From positions 496,001 through 560,000 of the forward strand of contig CAJTQI010000001.1 of assembly GCA_910578645.1 (NCBI GenBank): 64,000 nucleotides of DNA, in the 5' to 3' direction. This stretch comes from an uncultured Lachnospiraceae bacterium (lineage in GTDB: Bacteria; Bacillota; Clostridia; Lachnospirales; Lachnospiraceae). The translations under genes were made by a program, and so were the position numbers. The notes beneath the pieces were generated by a model that searched no databases, was not told the origin of the DNA, and worked only from the letters and a program-made list of their open reading frames with translations. Each line of letters starts with the position of its first letter. Within the stretch, counting starts at the first letter, position 1. Positions 18,981-28,015 of this stretch are shown piece by piece.

Positions 18981-20345
18981 ATGGCGGAGCAGGGAAAAGA
19001 AGAGAACAGTGTGAATCAGGATACGGAGAAGGAACGGGGAGAGTATACGCCACCTGTCCAGTCGGATTTCCTACGTGAAACGATTAAACAGAAGCCGGTC
19101 AATAAAAAGAAACTGTTAAGAAGAACATTAATTACGGTGGCAATGGCGGTGGTTTTTGGATTGGTGGCTTGTTTTACTTTCCTGGTGTTAGAGCCGGTAA
19201 TCAGCAATAGACTGTATCCCGAGGAAGAAGCGGAGGAGGTCCAGTTCCCGGAGGAGACAGTGACGGAAGAAATGAGGCCGGAAGACATGCTGGTGGAGGA
19301 GGAAAAACAAGAGCCGGAGGAGAAAGAGCCGGAAGGACTGGATGATGAGAAGATTGAAAAGCTTTTGTCACAAGTCCGGTTCGGGTTGCAGGAATACCAG
19401 TTGCTGTATGAGGAGATGGCGGAACTTGCCAAAACAGCGGGAAGGTCTGTGGTTACGGTTACCAGTGTGGTATCGGATGTGGACTGGTTCAATAATATTT
19501 ATGAGAATGAGGCGTCGGCATCGGGGATTATCGTGGCGAATAACGGGAAGTCAATTTTGATTCTTGTGAGTGCCGGGATGTTAAACGACGCGGACAGCAT
19601 TATTGTGACATTTTGTGACCAGGCGACGGTGGATGCACAATTGGTGCAAAAGGATGCCGCCACGGGGTTGGCAGTGTTGTCCGTACCCCTTATTTCGATT
19701 GACGAAGAGACCATGGATATCATAGATATTGCAAACTTAGGAAGCTCCAATAATAGTGACTTGCTAGGTAGTCCTGTGGTGGCGTTAGGAAGCCCTATGG
19801 GGACCAGCGGTTCCGTGTGCTATGGCGTGGTGACTTCTGTGGGAACCGTGGTTGACCAACCGGATTCTGCTTATAAGACGATGGCCACGGATATTTACGG
19901 CAGCCGGAATGCAACGGGTGTTTTGGTCAACCTAAAAGGTATGGTCATAGGTATTATCGATAATATGAATACGAGCAATGATATGGGAAACCTGTTAACT
20001 GCCTATGGAATATCAGAATTAAAAAGAACCATTGAAAAAATGTCCAATGACAAAGAAAGGGCGTATTTGGGTGTGCATGGCGCCGATGTGCCGGAGGAGG
20101 CGGGCGAGGAATTGGGTATTCCTATGGGTGCATACATTAAAGAGATAGAGATGGATTCACCGGCTATGGAGGCGGGGATACAGAGCGGTGATGTGGTGAT
20201 TGAAGTCAATGAAACGCCCATTATGACATACAATGAGTTGTTGACAATCTTATATAATGCCAGCCCGGAAGATGTGTTGGATATGGTATTGATGCGTCAG
20301 GGGAAAGAGATGGATGTGTCTGTGACGCTTGGGAGATGGCAATAA
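18981..20345 (+). CDS. HtrA-like membrane protein with PDZ domain, catalytic triad lost
   Basis: The 454-residue protein has a cytoplasmic N-terminus, one transmembrane helix (about 48-70), an acidic Glu/Pro-rich linker (80-120), a trypsin-like domain (about 150-345) and a PDZ domain (about 360-450). Aligned with HtrA/DegP, the His position (TNxHV) reads VSAGML with Gly199. The Asp position (SDIAL) reads TGLAVL with Gly229, and the Ser position (GNSGG) reads RNATG with Ala311. All three catalytic residues are therefore missing although the fold is kept. It is probably a non-proteolytic scaffold or chaperone outside the membrane. It is divergent from mutS2. Confidence 0.85.
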   Translation: MAEQGKEENSVNQDTEKERGEYTPPVQSDFLRETIKQKPVNKKKLLRRTLITVAMAVVFGLVACFTFLVLEPVISNRLYPEEEAEEVQFPEETVTEEMRPEDMLVEEEKQEPEEKEPEGLDDEKIEKLLSQVRFGLQEYQLLYEEMAELAKTAGRSVVTVTSVVSDVDWFNNIYENEASASGIIVANNGKSILILVSAGMLNDADSIIVTFCDQATVDAQLVQKDAATGLAVLSVPLISIDEETMDIIDIANLGSSNNSDLLGSPVVALGSPMGTSGSVCYGVVTSVGTVVDQPDSAYKTMATDIYGSRNATGVLVNLKGMVIGIIDNMNTSNDMGNLLTAYGISELKRTIEKMSNDKERAYLGVHGADVPEEAGEELGIPMGAYIKEIEMDSPAMEAGIQSGDVVIEVNETPIMTYNELLTILYNASPEDVLDMVLMRQGKEMDVSVTLGRWQ

Positions 20346-20430
20346 TTTTGTTATACGTAAAACGAATTTTGGTTTTATATTTCAAATGAATTATATGTTT
20401 TCAGAATAGGAGAAAGGGACGGTAAAAGCA

Positions 20431-21375
20431 ATGAAGTACATCAAAGATTACAAGGAAGGCGACAGGGTATTTGACATTTATCTGTGTAAGCATAAACAGT
20501 CGGCGGTGACAAAGAACGGGAAACCATATGACAATGTAATTTTGCAGGACAAAACGGGCACCGTGGACGCCAAAATATGGGACCCCAACAATGCAGGTAT
20601 TGAAGATTTTGACGCGTTGGATTACATAGAAGTATATGGCGATATGACCAGTTTCCAGGGAGCCAGCCAGGTCAACGTAAAGCGCATCCGCAAATGTCAG
20701 GAAGGAGAGTATGACCCGGCGGATTATCTTCCTGTCAGCAAGTATGCAGTGGATGATATGATGAAGGAATTACTCGGTCTGATTGATAGTATAGAAAACT
20801 CCTATTTAAAAAAATTGCTGCGGGCTTTTTTTGTGGAGGACAGTGAATTTGTCAAAGCATTCCGGCAGTCTTCCGCGGCGAAGACGGTGCATCATGGTTT
20901 TGTGGGCGGACTTCTGCAACATACCCTGGCGGTGACGAAACTATGTGATTATTTCTGTACACAGTATGCTGTCTTAAACAGGGATTTGCTGCTTGCGGCC
21001 GCTATGTGCCATGATATTGGAAAGACAAAAGAGCTGTCGCTTTTTCCCCGGAATGATTACACGGATGACGGACAGTTTCTTGGACATATCGTGATTGGAA
21101 GTGAAATGGTAGCGGAGAAAGTTAAGGCCATTGACGGCTTTCCGTCCTTGCTTGCCAATGAGCTCAAACACTGTATTTTGTCGCATCATGGAGAATACGA
21201 ATTTGGTTCGCCGAAGAAGCCTGCTATTGTGGAGGCTGTGGCGCTCACTTTTGCGGATAACACGGATGCTAAAATGGAGACTTTCACAGAACTTTTGGAA
21301 AACAGTACAGAGACGGGATGGTTGGGATATAACAGGCTGTTTGAATCAAATGTGCGCGGAACACGGTTGGAATAA
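20431..21375 (+). CDS. yhaM: 3'-5' exoribonuclease YhaM-like, OB fold plus HD domain
   Basis: The 314-residue protein joins an OB-fold nucleic-acid-binding domain (about 10-95; YDNVILQDKTGTVDAKIWD) to an HD-type metal hydrolase domain. The metal ligands are visible in the motifs HHGFVGGLLQHT, MCHDIGKTKEL and LSHHGEYE. This is the plan of B. subtilis YhaM, a 3'-5' exonuclease acting on RNA and single-stranded DNA. The ribosome site AGGAGAAAGG is rather far (about 20 bases) from ATG 20431. It is followed by an RNA methyltransferase gene. Confidence 0.87.
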   Translation: MKYIKDYKEGDRVFDIYLCKHKQSAVTKNGKPYDNVILQDKTGTVDAKIWDPNNAGIEDFDALDYIEVYGDMTSFQGASQVNVKRIRKCQEGEYDPADYLPVSKYAVDDMMKELLGLIDSIENSYLKKLLRAFFVEDSEFVKAFRQSSAAKTVHHGFVGGLLQHTLAVTKLCDYFCTQYAVLNRDLLLAAAMCHDIGKTKELSLFPRNDYTDDGQFLGHIVIGSEMVAEKVKAIDGFPSLLANELKHCILSHHGEYEFGSPKKPAIVEAVALTFADNTDAKMETFTELLENSTETGWLGYNRLFESNVRGTRLE

Positions 21376-21462
21376 GGATGGCTTGGATGTTTGGCAATGG
21401 CATATTTAAAATAGATAGAAGCAGTGTGGACGGATATATGACGGAAATGGCGGTAGGGAATT

Positions 21463-23073
21463 ATGGAATGCGCAAATTTTAAGAAGAATGATATCGTCAC
21501 GGTCACGATAGAGGATATCGGAAATGACGGTGAGGGAATCGGCAAAGCTGCGGGCTATACATTGTTTGTGAAGGACGCGGTCATAGGTGACCGGGTGGAG
21601 GCACGGATTACAAAATGTAAGAAGAATTATGGCTATGCGAGAGTGGAGAAGGTTTTGCAGCCTTCTTCTTTTCGTGTGGAACCAAAATGCATGTTTCACA
21701 GACAGTGCGGCGGCTGCCAGATTCAGGCGATGCACTATGACAGGCAGCTTGCATATAAACAGGATAAAATACGGAATAATCTCCTTCGCCTGGGGGGATT
21801 TGGGCAGGAAGAAGTGGACGCCGTGATGGAGCCGATTATTGGGATGGAGCAACCTTGGCATTATCGTAATAAAGCACAATATCCGGTGGGGTATGATAAG
21901 AATGGCAGGTTGGTGACAGGTTTCTATGCGGGCAGAACACATGACATCATATCCAATACGGACTGTGCCCTTGGCGCGCCGGAGAATCAGCAGATTCTCG
22001 AGGCGGTTCTTGCGTATATGCAGGAGAATCATGTGTCTGCATACCGTGAGACGGAAGGGAAGGGACTGGTGCGCCATATATTGATACGGACGGGGTTTGC
22101 CAGTGGAGAGATTATGGTATGCCTTGTCATCAACGGAAAACAGCTGCCAGAGGAAGGACGACTGACAGAGAAATTAGTTGGACTGCATTTTGCGGAGCGG
22201 ATAAAGAGGATAACAAGCATCTGTATTAGCATCAATACAGAAAAAACGAATGTGATAATGGGAAAAGAAATCAGGGTACTTTGGGGCAGCGGAAAAATCA
22301 GTGACACATTGGGAGCAATTACCTTTTCTATTTCTCCTTTGTCTTTCTATCAGGTCAATCCGGCACAGACTGAGAAGCTTTATAGTCTGGCGCTTGAATA
22401 TGCGGGGCTTACGGGTAAGGAAACAGTGTGGGACCTGTACTGCGGAATCGGGACAATCTCTCTTTTTATGGCAAAAGGGGCAAAACAGGTGTATGGTGTG
22501 GAGGTTATTCCCGAGGCCATTGAAGACGCCAGGGAGAATGCCCGCAGGAACCAGATTGATAACGTGCAATTCTATGTAGGCAAGGCAGAGGAAGTGCTTC
22601 CGGCGTTTTATGAAGGTGCCGGGCAAAAAGTACAAGCGGCAGAAGGCAGCCTGAACATGGCAGATTCAGATATAGGGACTGGGGAAGCCAAGGAAGAAGG
22701 GATGCTTCATCCTGATGTAATCGTGGTGGACCCGCCCCGCAAGGGATGCGACGGGAAATGTTTGGAGACGATGCTTGCTATGCGCCCGGAACGGATTGTG
22801 TACGTAAGCTGTGATTCGGCTACGCTGGCGAGAGATTTGCGGGTGTTGTGTGACGGGGGATATGTATTAAAACGCGTTCGGGCGGTGGACCAGTTCGGGC
22901 ATAGTGTGCATGTGGAATGTGCCTGTCAATTGGTGAGGAGAGATAGAAACGAGCACATATCAGACAACGTCTCAAAAAGAGAAGAGGACATGGTTAGAGC
23001 GGGTGAGGAGGTTAAGAGAAAGATACATTATAGGGAAGAAGAGGTAGAAGATTGTGGGTGTATTTACGGATAG
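21463..23073 (+). CDS. rlmD: 23S rRNA (uracil-C5)-methyltransferase, RlmD/RlmCD type
   Basis: The protein transfers methyl from SAM to C5 of a uracil in 23S rRNA. It has a TRAM domain (residues 1-64) and an iron-sulfur cysteine cluster (C76, C82, C85, with a fourth in NTDCAL near 169). The SAM-binding motif WDLYCGIGT is near 321, DPPRKG is the substrate loop, and the nucleophile is Cys450 in VSCDSATL. At 536 residues it is longer than usual, with an insert of about 30 residues before DPPRKG (about 385-417) and a charged C-terminal extension of about 50 residues. Firmicutes enzymes of this type often modify two positions; which ones cannot be read here. Confidence 0.9.
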   Translation: MECANFKKNDIVTVTIEDIGNDGEGIGKAAGYTLFVKDAVIGDRVEARITKCKKNYGYARVEKVLQPSSFRVEPKCMFHRQCGGCQIQAMHYDRQLAYKQDKIRNNLLRLGGFGQEEVDAVMEPIIGMEQPWHYRNKAQYPVGYDKNGRLVTGFYAGRTHDIISNTDCALGAPENQQILEAVLAYMQENHVSAYRETEGKGLVRHILIRTGFASGEIMVCLVINGKQLPEEGRLTEKLVGLHFAERIKRITSICISINTEKTNVIMGKEIRVLWGSGKISDTLGAITFSISPLSFYQVNPAQTEKLYSLALEYAGLTGKETVWDLYCGIGTISLFMAKGAKQVYGVEVIPEAIEDARENARRNQIDNVQFYVGKAEEVLPAFYEGAGQKVQAAEGSLNMADSDIGTGEAKEEGMLHPDVIVVDPPRKGCDGKCLETMLAMRPERIVYVSCDSATLARDLRVLCDGGYVLKRVRAVDQFGHSVHVECACQLVRRDRNEHISDNVSKREEDMVRAGEEVKRKIHYREEEVEDCGCIYG

Positions 23074-23177
23074 GATAATTACTAGATTTTCTGAATGCAA
23101 AGATTACTTGTTAAAAATTATTAACAGCCTATAAATTTCATGGGTTTATTTAAAGATAGATTCCAGAGGAGTAGTAT

Positions 23178-23735
23178 ATGGAGAATGACAAAAAAGAAGT
23201 TCAAAGCGAAATTATCATATACCAGACAGAAGATGGAAATACAAAAATAGATGTTAAACTTGAAGATGAAACGGTTTGGCTTACGCAGGCTCAATTATGC
23301 GAATTATATCAAACCAGTAAATCCAATATCAGCGAGCATATTAAACATATATTTGAAGAAGGAGAATTGGAGGAGAATTCAGTTGTTCGGAAATTCCGAA
23401 CAACTGGCGTTGATGGCAAGAATTATAATATTACCCATTATAATCTTGACATGATTATTTCTCTTGGATACCGTGAGGGTAACATAGGAACGAAGATGGA
23501 AAATTCATATCGATTTTTTGAGAACAGGGAGTGTGAATATTTTCCCTGTCATAAAGGGCTAAAAGACTTTAATTGTTTATTTTGTTACTGTCCTCTATAT
23601 ACAAAATTACATTGTCCAGGAAACCCTACATATATAGAAAAAGGCGGCATAAAAATTAAAGTTTGTACAGACTGCACCTTTCCCCACAGATATGAGAATT
23701 ATGATGTTGTCATGAGAATTTTGAAAGGGAATTAA
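23178..23735 (+). CDS. Chimera: truncated RhuM-like domain fused to cysteine-rich small domain
   Basis: Residues 1-105 match the N-terminal part of RhuM/KilA-N-like proteins (VWLTQAQLCELYQTSKSNISEHIKHIF, ending at NLDMIISLGYR), which are common in mobile elements. The match stops abruptly. From Met107 (ATG 23496, preceded by AGGAACGAAG) the protein becomes a complete cysteine-rich small domain with eight cysteines (ECEYFPCHKG, CLFCYC, CTDCTFPH), probably metal binding. The original small protein of about 79 residues may still be made from the internal ATG. The fusion probably arose by deletion or by insertion of a mobile fragment. The whole frame is intact and has a good ribosome site (GAGGAG). 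Confidence 0.75.
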   Translation: MENDKKEVQSEIIIYQTEDGNTKIDVKLEDETVWLTQAQLCELYQTSKSNISEHIKHIFEEGELEENSVVRKFRTTGVDGKNYNITHYNLDMIISLGYREGNIGTKMENSYRFFENRECEYFPCHKGLKDFNCLFCYCPLYTKLHCPGNPTYIEKGGIKIKVCTDCTFPHRYENYDVVMRILKGN

Positions 23736-23755
23736 GGCATGGACTATGAAATAAT

Positions 23756-23781
23756 GGGAAATAGTACTAATTTCCTATTTT
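23756..23781 (+). terminator. Weak hairpin with T tract before chemotaxis gene
   Basis: A short stem (GGAAAT / ATTTCC) is followed by TATTTTTT. It lies between the chimera gene and the promoter of the next gene and may end transcription of the former. The stem is only six base pairs. Confidence 0.35.
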
Positions 23782-23795
23782 TTCTCCCAAATTCA

Positions 23796-23823
23796 TTGAC
23801 TTCACCTGAGATAGGCGTATAAT
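23796..23823 (+). promoter_or_regulatory. Housekeeping-type promoter for chemotaxis receptor
   Basis: TTGACT at 23796-23801 and a perfect TATAAT at 23818-23823 are spaced by 16 bases. The site lies 45 bases before the receptor start codon, a normal leader length. Confidence 0.75.
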
Positions 23824-23867
23824 AAAATTATCGAAAAATTAGGAAATTTGGAAGGTGGTGTGGTGAC

Positions 23868-25688
23868 ATGAAGGAGAAAACGGCTACTAGGGAACAGGGG
23901 GTAAAAGGATTTCGAAGTTTGACAGCTATGCTGATTTCGATGATTTGTATTATGGTTTCTATTCCCACAATTGGGTTGGCATGTTTGGGTGTTTATTATC
24001 TGCGGCAGTCGATGGATGAGACGGTTGAGTTGTATGAAACTTCAATGACAGACGGTTATTCGATGGAAATCAAGTCCCAGGTACAGGGGGCGCTTGCCGT
24101 AGTGGAGAGTTATTATAACAGATTCCAGAATGGTGAGCTGACGGAGGAAGAGGCACAGGAAAGGGCGAAGGATACGATTCGTTCTATGCGCTACCGGGAT
24201 GACTCATCGGGTTATCTTTGGATAGATGGTGCAGATTATAATTTGGTGGTACATCCGATTCTGACAGAACAGGAAGGAACAAACAGGTATGACCTGACAG
24301 ACCAAAACGGTGTGAAAGTGACACAGAACGTGGTGGAAGCGGCACAGGCGGGCGGCGGGTATAACGAGTTCTATTTTACGAAATCGGACGGTGTGACAGT
24401 TGCGCCCAAGATTGCTTATTCGGAGATGTTTGAGCCATGGGGATGGGCAATTGCTACCGGTAATTACGTGGATGAGATGAATGAGAAAATTGACGGCACG
24501 AAGGAGCATATTCAGACAGAATTTACGAGTATGTTAATGATTTATGGTATTGCCGCAATCATAATGTTAATCGGGGCAGTGGTAATATCATCCATGAGTG
24601 GGTATAAGATTACCGGAGGAATTAAGCTTGTGGAAGATAATCTGCGTCAAGTGGCTACAGGAGATTTAACGTTTACCGTTGACCCTTCATTGTTGCGACG
24701 AGCCAATGAAATTGGGAAAATGGCACGTTCCTTGGAACATGTGCGGGAGTCACTGGCAAGTATGCTTGGCAGCATGGTTCATACGGGAGAGTCCTTGAAT
24801 AAGAGCAGTGAGAAGTTTAGCGAGAAATTCGGACATATTTCGGAGAGTATCCGGAACACAAACCAGGCTATTGAAGATTTGGCACAGGGGGCCACGAACC
24901 AGGCTAACGAGACAGAAAAAGTAAATGAGAAAATTATGGAACTGGGCGACGTTATCGAAGTGGAGGAGAATGATGTACATAAACTGGAGGATGCCGTGGC
25001 TGCTATGACAGAGCATTCTGCCAATGCCTCCAGGAGTATCCAGGAGTTAGACCAGATTACGAAGGTGACAATTGAGACGATTGATATTGTATCTGAGCAG
25101 ACGAATAAAAACAATGACTCTGCAGCAAATATCAATAAAGCCATAGAGATTATCAAAGGTTTGGCATCCCAGACGAATTTGCTTTCACTCAATGCCAGCA
25201 TAGAGGCAGCCAGGGCAGGTGAAGTTGGCAGAGGATTTGCGGTTGTGGCAGAGGAAATCAGGAAACTTTCCGAAGAATCTTCCGGCAACGCGCAGGAGAT
25301 AGAGAGTATTGTAAAAGAACTGGTCGGTAATGTAGAAGTTTCCGTCAGCAAAATGCATGAGGTGACATGTAATGTGCAGAAACAGCAGAAGTGTCTGGAG
25401 GAGACCAGGGAAGCTTTCGAGCATTTGAGCAATGAGGTCACTCTTGTAGGAGAGGTTACAGGAGAAATTGGCGGACAGACAGAAGTGCTTAATTCCTTGA
25501 AACAGATTGTTACGGATTCTGTCAACAGTTTGGCCAGTGTGGTGGAAGAGAATGCGGCATCTACCCAGGAGACAAGCGCCAGCATGATGCTTTTATCCCA
25601 GACTATCGGAGAATGTACGGAAGATACGCAGGGGTTGGTACAATTAAGCCACAGGCAGAATGAGCAGGCAAGTAAATTCCAGTTGTAA
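23868..25688 (+). CDS. Methyl-accepting chemotaxis protein with single Cache domain
   Basis: The 606-residue receptor has a transmembrane helix (about 18-42) and an extracellular single-Cache-type sensor (about 45-205; SGYLWIDGADYNLVVHP and MFEPWGWAIATGNYVDEM). A second helix (about 220-243), a HAMP domain and a cytoplasmic signalling domain follow. The hairpin tip reads SQTNLLSLNASIEAARAGE. Single-Cache sensors bind small organic acids or similar ligands in many bacteria; the ligand here is unknown. It indicates that the organism swims. A hairpin lies 42 bases after the stop. Confidence 0.94.
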   Translation: MKEKTATREQGVKGFRSLTAMLISMICIMVSIPTIGLACLGVYYLRQSMDETVELYETSMTDGYSMEIKSQVQGALAVVESYYNRFQNGELTEEEAQERAKDTIRSMRYRDDSSGYLWIDGADYNLVVHPILTEQEGTNRYDLTDQNGVKVTQNVVEAAQAGGGYNEFYFTKSDGVTVAPKIAYSEMFEPWGWAIATGNYVDEMNEKIDGTKEHIQTEFTSMLMIYGIAAIIMLIGAVVISSMSGYKITGGIKLVEDNLRQVATGDLTFTVDPSLLRRANEIGKMARSLEHVRESLASMLGSMVHTGESLNKSSEKFSEKFGHISESIRNTNQAIEDLAQGATNQANETEKVNEKIMELGDVIEVEENDVHKLEDAVAAMTEHSANASRSIQELDQITKVTIETIDIVSEQTNKNNDSAANINKAIEIIKGLASQTNLLSLNASIEAARAGEVGRGFAVVAEEIRKLSEESSGNAQEIESIVKELVGNVEVSVSKMHEVTCNVQKQQKCLEETREAFEHLSNEVTLVGEVTGEIGGQTEVLNSLKQIVTDSVNSLASVVEENAASTQETSASMMLLSQTIGECTEDTQGLVQLSHRQNEQASKFQL

Positions 25689-25730
25689 GTATCATTTATT
25701 TGCATAGATAGTGCAGGCAAGGGGGTTACG

Positions 25731-25774
25731 GAAGTTGGAATAGTTGAAGATTTATTTAAGACTATTCCAACTTC
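25731..25774 (+). terminator. Hairpin after first chemotaxis receptor
   Basis: Perfect 14-base arms (25731-25744 and 25761-25774) enclose a 16-base loop. The following bases (TGTTTGTG) are only moderately T-rich, so termination is likely but not certain. Confidence 0.55.
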
Positions 25775-26079
25775 TGTTTGTGCCTGTACATTGGGGATGT
25801 TTCGACATATTGTATTTGAAAAAATATAATTGCGTTTTGTATTTTTTTTGTTTTTTTTATTCTCATTTTAAATATACGTGTTAGAATATATACTGGTCAG
25901 ATAAAAGTGGGAGATTGTCGTTTTTTTCTATAAGAAATACAACGGTTAAGTGTTTTCGGCTGTATATCCATAGAATGATTTGTGTAGTGGCAGCTTTTAA
26001 GTTTCCTGTTTGGGCACTTGCCGAAGTATACTCCCAATTTTTGAAAGATTCTATGGAAGTATACAAGGAGGAAATGTGG
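25775..26079. promoter_or_regulatory. AT-rich leader region before second chemotaxis receptor
   Basis: The stretch before the second receptor is poly-T rich around 25838-25862 and has a possible -10 region near 25886 (TATATACT). No convincing -35 or SigD-type site was found. An open frame in phase with the receptor runs from 25915, but it lacks a ribosome site and is probably leader. Confidence 0.3.
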
Positions 26080-27783
26080 ATGTATGAGAAGTTGAACAAG
26101 TATCGAATTAAGGACCGCTTGCTGCATGGATTTGTTTTTGCGTCAGGCGTTCCGGCATTAGTGGCAGTGGTTGTTTTGGTGGTTATGATTATAATTGCCA
26201 GGATTTATGCTACGGGCCTGAGGGATTATGGTTTTGCGCAAGGTGATGTGGGTAAGGCGATGACATATTTTGCGGAGACGCGTTCCACGTTGCGTGGCTG
26301 TATCGGTTATGAAGAATTGTCGGCCGTGGAGAGTATGAAACAAAACCATCAAGAGAGCGTAGAGAAATTTACAAACAGTTTTGCGGATTTAGAGAAATTT
26401 ATGGTGTCTGATGCAAATAAGCAGGTTTACCGCACAATTTCAGATAAACTACCTGCATATTGGGCGCTTGAAAATGAAATTCTTGAGTGGGGCGCTACTG
26501 CCAATGCGGTGAAGTCCAAAGAAGCGCAGGACCGGGCGATGAATGAGCTGATGCCTCTCTATGACGAGATTAATACACAACTTGTTTCAATTATGGATAT
26601 TAAAGTAGACAGAGGTAACAGTATCTCTAATACGATGACAGTAGTATGTGTGGTACTGATATTTGTGATTGCGGCAATCATTGTTATATCAATGGCAGCT
26701 TCTGTTCGTTTAGGAAGATATGTGGCTGATAATATTTCCGTACCGTTAGTTCAGTTGCAGGAGCGGTTAGAGAAATTTGCTATGGGCGACTTGACAAGCC
26801 CGTTCCCGGAAGTGCCATCAGAGGATGAGGTTTCTGATATTATTAAGTCGGCGTCAGGGATGGCAGGGACGTTGAACTTTATCATATACGACATGGATTA
26901 CATATTAGGCCAGATGGCGGATGCCAACTATGCTATCAGGTCCAAAGACGGTTCCAAGTATACAGGAGAATTCCAACAGATATTTGAATCCATGCGTGCG
27001 CTTCGTGACAGCATGGTAGAAACCATTCGCTATATCAGTGATTCGGCAGTACAGGTTTCCGCAGGTTCCGGCAATCTTGCCGAGAGTTCCCAGAGTCTTG
27101 CGGAAGGCGCTACAGAGCAGGCGGGAGCAGTGGAGGAGTTACAGGCAACCATCGCAACCATTGCCGATGCGGCGAAGATGGCGGCGTCATCTGCCGAGGA
27201 AGCCTATCAACAGTCACAGAAGTATGCTGACGTGGCAGACCGCAGCAGCGATGATATGAGGGAGATGGTGGAGGCTATGTCCCGTATCAATGAGACTTCT
27301 AAGAAGATTGGAAATATTATTTCGGAAATCGAGAGTATCGCGTCGCAGACGAATCTGTTATCTTTGAACGCTTCCATTGAGGCAGCCAGGGCAGGCGAGG
27401 CGGGACGTGGCTTTGCCGTTGTAGCCGACCAGATTAGACAGCTTGCGGAACAGAGCAGTAAATCCGCTGTGGACACTAGAACATTGATTGAGGGCGCTAT
27501 GCAGGAGATTGATAACGGTAATAAGGTGGCTGACCGTGCTGTTTCTTCCATCGAGACTGTGGTGGACGGAATCAGGGAAGTTGCTGCTTCCTCCAAAGAA
27601 TTAAGCACCGTTTCTGCGAATCAGGCGATGACGATGCAGGAAGCAGAAGCGGGTGTAAACCAGATTTCTGATGTTATCCAGACGAATGCAGCGGTTGCAG
27701 AGCAGTCTTCCGCAACCAGTCAGCAGTTGTCAGCGCAGGCTGTTTCATTGGATTCGCTGATTGCGAAGTTCAAACTTCCTTAA
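26080..27783 (+). CDS. Methyl-accepting chemotaxis protein with four-helix sensor
   Basis: From ATG 26080, eight bases after AAGGAGG, the protein has 567 residues. The frame is open further upstream, but without a ribosome site. It has a transmembrane helix (about 18-42), a helical extracellular sensor of about 145 residues that looks like a four-helix bundle, a second helix (about 187-210), HAMP and a signalling domain. The tip is SQTNLLSLNASIEAARAGE, nearly the same as in the receptor just upstream. The two sensors are unrelated, so the ligands should differ. A strong terminator lies about 150 bases downstream. Confidence 0.92.
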   Translation: MYEKLNKYRIKDRLLHGFVFASGVPALVAVVVLVVMIIIARIYATGLRDYGFAQGDVGKAMTYFAETRSTLRGCIGYEELSAVESMKQNHQESVEKFTNSFADLEKFMVSDANKQVYRTISDKLPAYWALENEILEWGATANAVKSKEAQDRAMNELMPLYDEINTQLVSIMDIKVDRGNSISNTMTVVCVVLIFVIAAIIVISMAASVRLGRYVADNISVPLVQLQERLEKFAMGDLTSPFPEVPSEDEVSDIIKSASGMAGTLNFIIYDMDYILGQMADANYAIRSKDGSKYTGEFQQIFESMRALRDSMVETIRYISDSAVQVSAGSGNLAESSQSLAEGATEQAGAVEELQATIATIADAAKMAASSAEEAYQQSQKYADVADRSSDDMREMVEAMSRINETSKKIGNIISEIESIASQTNLLSLNASIEAARAGEAGRGFAVVADQIRQLAEQSSKSAVDTRTLIEGAMQEIDNGNKVADRAVSSIETVVDGIREVAASSKELSTVSANQAMTMQEAEAGVNQISDVIQTNAAVAEQSSATSQQLSAQAVSLDSLIAKFKLP

Positions 27784-27935
27784 TAGAAGACATTGTATTT
27801 GACAGTCTCCGGGTAATATGGAACTTATCCATATACGGTTACATGTGGGGTGCGCAGGAGATATTAATAAGTAGTTTGTACCATATGGCGTGTTGATGTT
27901 GCGGCGGCCGTATGTGTCTTGGATTTGCAGTAAAT

Positions 27936-27966
27936 AAACGCTTCCGGAATTTACCGGAAGCGTTTT
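27936..27966 (+). terminator. Rho-independent terminator after second chemotaxis receptor
   Basis: Arms AAACGCTTCCGG and CCGGAAGCGTTT enclose a 6-base loop and end in a T run. The GC-rich stem makes this a strong terminator. The preceding 152 bases (27784-27935) show no other feature. Confidence 0.8.
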
Positions 27967-28015
27967 GTGGTCATTAATATGGACAGAAAATAACTTGTGG
28001 AGGGAGGGTGTGAAG

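Noticed and set aside
24779..25720. Minus-strand open frame of 313 codons opposite the first chemotaxis receptor
   Set aside because: It is Ser/Thr-rich shadow of the helical signalling domain on the coding strand, with no recognisable motif.
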